A DNA stretch of 6,322 nucleotides, from NCBI GenBank assembly GCA_023382135.1, contig JAMCQK010000041.1, forward strand, positions 1 through 6,322. Reading direction: 5' to 3'. The position numbers and the translations under genes were made by a program. The notes under the pieces are model-generated. The model made no database searches and was not told the DNA's origin. It saw only the letters and a program-made list of their open reading frames with translations. This document shows, in pieces, positions 4,779 to 6,322 of this stretch (its first letter is position 1; every line of letters starts with the position of its first letter). The stretch comes from Deinococcus sp. (GTDB taxonomy: Bacteria; Deinococcota; Deinococci; Deinococcales; Thermaceae).

Positions 4779-5877
4779 ATGGACCTCGAGACCTTGCGGC
4801 ACCGCCTGGATGTACTCCGGGGGTATCTTTGACATCCCTGGTAAAGAAAGCCGCCTAAAAGAACTCGAAAGCAAAATCAACGACCCCGCGCTCTGGAACA
4901 ACCCGGCCGAGGCCAGAAGCGTCACGCAGGAATCAAGCCGTTTACGGCGGGTGGTGGAAAACTATAAAAAGCTCGAGTCCAACCTGCAAGGACTTCTGGA
5001 ATTGTGGCCGGAGCTATCCACCGAAGAACAGTCGGGTTTTCAAGCCGAGTTAGACCAGGCGGCAGATAAGCTGGAAGAGCTGTATCACGAGACCCTGCTT
5101 TCCTTCCCCTACGCCGAGAACGCCGCCATCATCACCATCAAGCCGGGGGCGGGCGGGACCGAGGCCTGCGACTGGGCTGAGATGCTCTTTCGGATGTACC
5201 GCCGTTTCGCCGAGCGGCGCGGGTTCAGCGTAGAAGTGGTTGACGTCACCCCCGGCGCGGAAGCGGGCATTGACTACGCCCAGTTCATTGTGCGCGGGGA
5301 GAACGCTTACGGCATGCTTTTGCCGGAAGCAGGCGTACACCGGCTGGTGCGGCCTTCTCCGTTCAACTCCCAAGGCAAAAGGCAGACCTCGTTTGCAGGC
5401 CTCGAGGTCATGCCGGAAGTGGATGAATCGGTGAACGTAGAGATCCGTCCTGAAGACCTGCGCATCGACGTGATGCGCGCCCAAGGCCACGGCGGCCAAG
5501 GGGTGAACACTACCGACTCCGCCGTTCGAGTGGTGCACCTGCCCACCGGTCTGGTCGTCACCTGCCAGACCACCCGCAGCCAGCAGAAAAATAAAGAGAT
5601 GGCCATGAACGTACTGCGCTCGCGGCTCTTTGAAATCGAGTACAAGAAGAAGCAGGAAGAACTTGCCAGACTCAGAGGGGAGTCCCGCCCCATTGAATGG
5701 GGAAGCCAGATCCGGAGCTACGTGCTCGACAAGCAGTACGTCAAAGACCACCGTACCGGCGAGATGCGCTTTGACCCGGACCAGGTGCTGGACGGCGACC
5801 TGGAAGACCTGGTCTGGGCCGGCCTCGAGTGGAAAGCGGGGCGCCGCCAGGCGGTTGCCGCCGGCGACGAGGAGTAG
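4779..5877 (+). CDS. prfB: Peptide chain release factor 2 (RF2), with programmed +1 frameshift
   Basis: RF2 recognises UGA and UAA in the ribosomal A site and triggers hydrolysis of the peptidyl-tRNA ester. Translation starts at ATG 4779 and gives MDLETLRHRLDVLRGYL before an in-frame TGA at 4830-4832. A +1 slip on CTT (4827-4829), skipping T4830, continues as DIPGKESRLKELE to TAG 5877. The full product is 365 residues, the same length as E. coli RF2. A TGA at 4773-4775, upstream and in frame, excludes an earlier start. The stop-codon recognition tripeptide SPF is at residues 193-195 (RPSPFNSQGK), marking RF2 rather than RF1. The catalytic GGQ loop is at 238-240, in QGHGGQGVNTTDSAVR; a glycine follows GGQ instead of the common histidine, as I recall for Thermus RF2. 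The N-terminal half is largely helical (domain 1). Expression is autoregulated: scarce RF2 lets the ribosome pause and shift at TGA. A gene model ignoring the shift would be wrong at the N-terminus. Confidence 0.96.
4817..4833 (+). promoter_or_regulatory. prfB programmed +1 frameshift site
   Basis: The sequence CCGGGGGTATCTTTGAC contains every element of the RF2 recoding site. The internal Shine-Dalgarno-like G-run is at 4819-4823, then TAT, the slippery CTT codon (4827-4829), the TGA stop (4830-4832), and C as the fourth base that weakens termination. Spacing is identical to the E. coli site; only the base before the G-run differs (C for A). Confidence 0.95.
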
Positions 5878-5879
5878 TC

Positions 5880-5914
5880 AAAAAAACTAGAGGGGCTGCT
5901 GCTGCCCGCCCCTC
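5880..5914 (-). terminator. Strong minus-strand terminator facing prfB
   Basis: GAGGGGC (5890-5896) and GCCCCTC (5908-5914) form a 7-bp stem with an 11-nt loop. On the minus strand the stem is followed by three bases and then seven Ts (complement of A5880-5886). On the plus strand no T-run follows. It therefore stops transcription arriving from the right, as expected if the small minus-strand ORF at 5983-6063 is expressed. It may also cap the prfB transcript less efficiently. Confidence 0.75.
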
Positions 5915-5947
5915 CGGCTTGTTCAGGTCTAAGTGGCTTCCGTTGGT

Positions 5948-5975
5948 CCGGTTGACTTTGTCAAAAGTCAACCGG
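5948..5975. repeat. 12-bp perfect hairpin between prfB and the small minus-strand ORF
   Basis: CCGGTTGACTTT (5948-5959) and AAAGTCAACCGG (5964-5975) are exact reverse complements around a 4-nt loop (GTCA), a very stable stem-loop on either strand. No T-run flanks it. It begins 7 bp after the stop codon of the minus-strand small ORF and 70 bp after prfB, so it could protect or end either transcript. The TTGAC/GTCAA arms resemble HAIR half-sites but the spacing differs. Confidence 0.8.
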
Positions 5976-5982
5976 GAGAGAC

Positions 5983-6063
5983 TTAGTCGGCGTTCTCGAG
6001 GTCGTACATTTCGCTAACTTCGGCCCAAGCGTCTGAGAGTTTTTTCGGGTCTGGTTTTTCCAT
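5983..6063 (-). CDS. Putative 26-residue acidic microprotein, unknown function
   Basis: ATG at 6063 to TAA at 5985-5983 on the minus strand encodes 26 residues starting MEKPDPKKLSDAWAEV and ending in YDLENAD. An ideal Shine-Dalgarno GGAGG (complement of 6070-6074) lies 6 nt before the ATG. The codons look like those of the neighbouring genes. The product has a proline-containing N-terminus and a likely amphipathic helix over residues 8-22. It has one Trp, one Tyr, no Cys, eight acidic residues against three lysines, and no signal peptide or membrane segment. A hairpin begins 7 bp after the stop and a T-run terminator lies about 70 bp downstream, so a complete small transcription unit facing the prfB 3' end is visible. 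TATAGA on the minus strand near 6104-6099 is a possible -10, without a good -35. I do not recognise the family. It could be a stand-alone microprotein or the translated part of a small RNA. Confidence 0.6.
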   Translation of the reverse strand: MEKPDPKKLSDAWAEVSEMYDLENAD

Positions 6064-6125
6064 GGCCAACCTCCAAGCACTAGGCTAGAAGGGACAGCTC
6101 TATAGCAGGGATGTTTACTTGGGGA

Positions 6126-6322
6126 ATGCTTACACACCCTACAAACTTATCCCCTGTTTTGCTACACAGCGCGAGAAAGGCCCTGCAGGACGAAAAAGTT
6201 CGCAGTTATTTCGGTTGGAGCTACACCAGCCGGGAGGCCCTGTTCCGTGCCCGCTCAGCCTTTGCCAAACCTTTGCTCGACATAACCTTCTACCAACTGC
6301 ATAAACTCCTCGGCAATTTTCT
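6126..6322 (+). CDS. Possible 5' part of an unidentified gene running off the right edge
   Basis: A frame open from just after a TAG at 6081-6083 to the window end has candidate starts at ATG 6111, ATG 6126 and TTG 6159. From 6126 it gives about 65 residues, including SARKALQDEKVRSYFGWSY and then SREALFRARSAFAKPLLD. Codon choice after about 6165 (gcc, ctg, gac, cgc, ttc, ggc) resembles the real genes here. No Shine-Dalgarno sequence is well placed. GGGACA (6091-6096), a 17-bp spacer and TTTACT (6114-6119) before ATG 6126 could be a weak promoter for a leaderless message, divergent from the small minus-strand ORF. I recognise no domain. A competing minus-strand frame ends at 6255, so the strand is not certain. 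Confidence 0.4.
   Translation, partial: MLTHPTNLSPVLLHSARKALQDEKVRSYFGWSYTSREALFRARSAFAKPLLDITFYQLHKLLGNF
6255..6322 (-). CDS. Alternative: 3' end of a minus-strand gene entering from the right edge
   Basis: On the minus strand an open frame from the right edge reads KIAEEFMQLVEGYVEQRFGKG and stops at TGA (complement of 6255-6257). It looks protein-like (an amphipathic helix with a basic end) but is only 21 codons long. It lies codon-for-codon opposite the plus-strand frame, and real coding in one such frame tends to make the other look plausible. No terminator follows it. I rate it below the plus-strand reading. Confidence 0.25.
   Translation of the reverse strand, partial: KIAEEFMQLVEGYVEQRFGKG

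Noticed and set aside
4750..4830. GTG/ATG starts in the +1 frame upstream of the RF2 GAC codon as an unshifted prfB start
   Set aside because: The zero-frame peptide MDLETLRHRLDVLRGYL matches the RF2 N-terminus and ends exactly at the canonical CTT-TGA-C slip site, whereas the other frame (TSRPCGTAWMYSGG) has no RF2 resemblance.
5050..5751. Minus-strand open frame (233 codons) opposite prfB
   Set aside because: Fully antisense to RF2, His/Val-rich low-complexity translation, no start context.
6119..6304. Plus-strand open frame giving MGNAYTPYKLIPCFATQREK
   Set aside because: Composition and codon use are not gene-like, and a better frame on the same strand covers the same bases.

Overview
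The window most resembles the chromosome of a thermophilic Deinococcota bacterium of the Thermaceae (Thermus/Meiothermus type). The main basis is the release factor 2 protein, whose GGQGVNTTDSAVR core and WAGLEWKAGRRQ tail match what I remember of Thermus RF2. Weaker support comes from the moderately GC-rich coding sequence, GTG starts, and promoters whose -10 element sits so close to the start codon that the mRNA would be leaderless. This assignment is from memory, not from a search.

Layout, left to right. (1) Positions 2-241 hold the 3' end of a plus-strand gene of uncertain family. (2) A 206-bp AT-rich gap follows, ending in a promoter with a HAIR-like palindrome (TTGACA-N7-TGTCAA), in front of an Hsp20 small heat-shock protein gene (448-861) closed by a clear terminator. 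(3) A rhomboid intramembrane serine protease gene follows (946-1581, probably leaderless), then a type II NADH dehydrogenase gene (1665-2948). (4) A small ribbon-helix-helix regulator lies on the minus strand (2999-3214). It converges with ndh, its terminator hairpin overlaps the last ndh codons, and it is divergent from murA. The two divergent promoters appear to share a -35 region and carry identical 9-bp -10 neighbourhoods. (5) murA (3383-4696) makes the first committed peptidoglycan precursor. (6) A 16-bp perfect inverted repeat overlaps the probable promoter of prfB (4779-5877). prfB carries the classical programmed +1 frameshift at CTT-TGA-C. (7) The right end (5878-6322) has two hairpins, one a strong minus-strand terminator. 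It also has a 26-codon minus-strand small ORF with an excellent Shine-Dalgarno sequence (5983-6063), and a plus-strand reading frame that runs off the edge.

Most genes are housekeeping: protein quality control (Hsp20, rhomboid), respiration (NDH-2), cell-wall synthesis (MurA) and translation termination (RF2). They are separated by their own promoters and terminators and do not form one operon. The less ordinary content is in the intergenic regions: the HAIR-like operator, the symmetric RHH/murA promoter pair, the inverted repeat at the prfB promoter, and the free-standing 26-residue ORF. I see no mobile element, CRISPR array, tRNA, rRNA or defence cluster.
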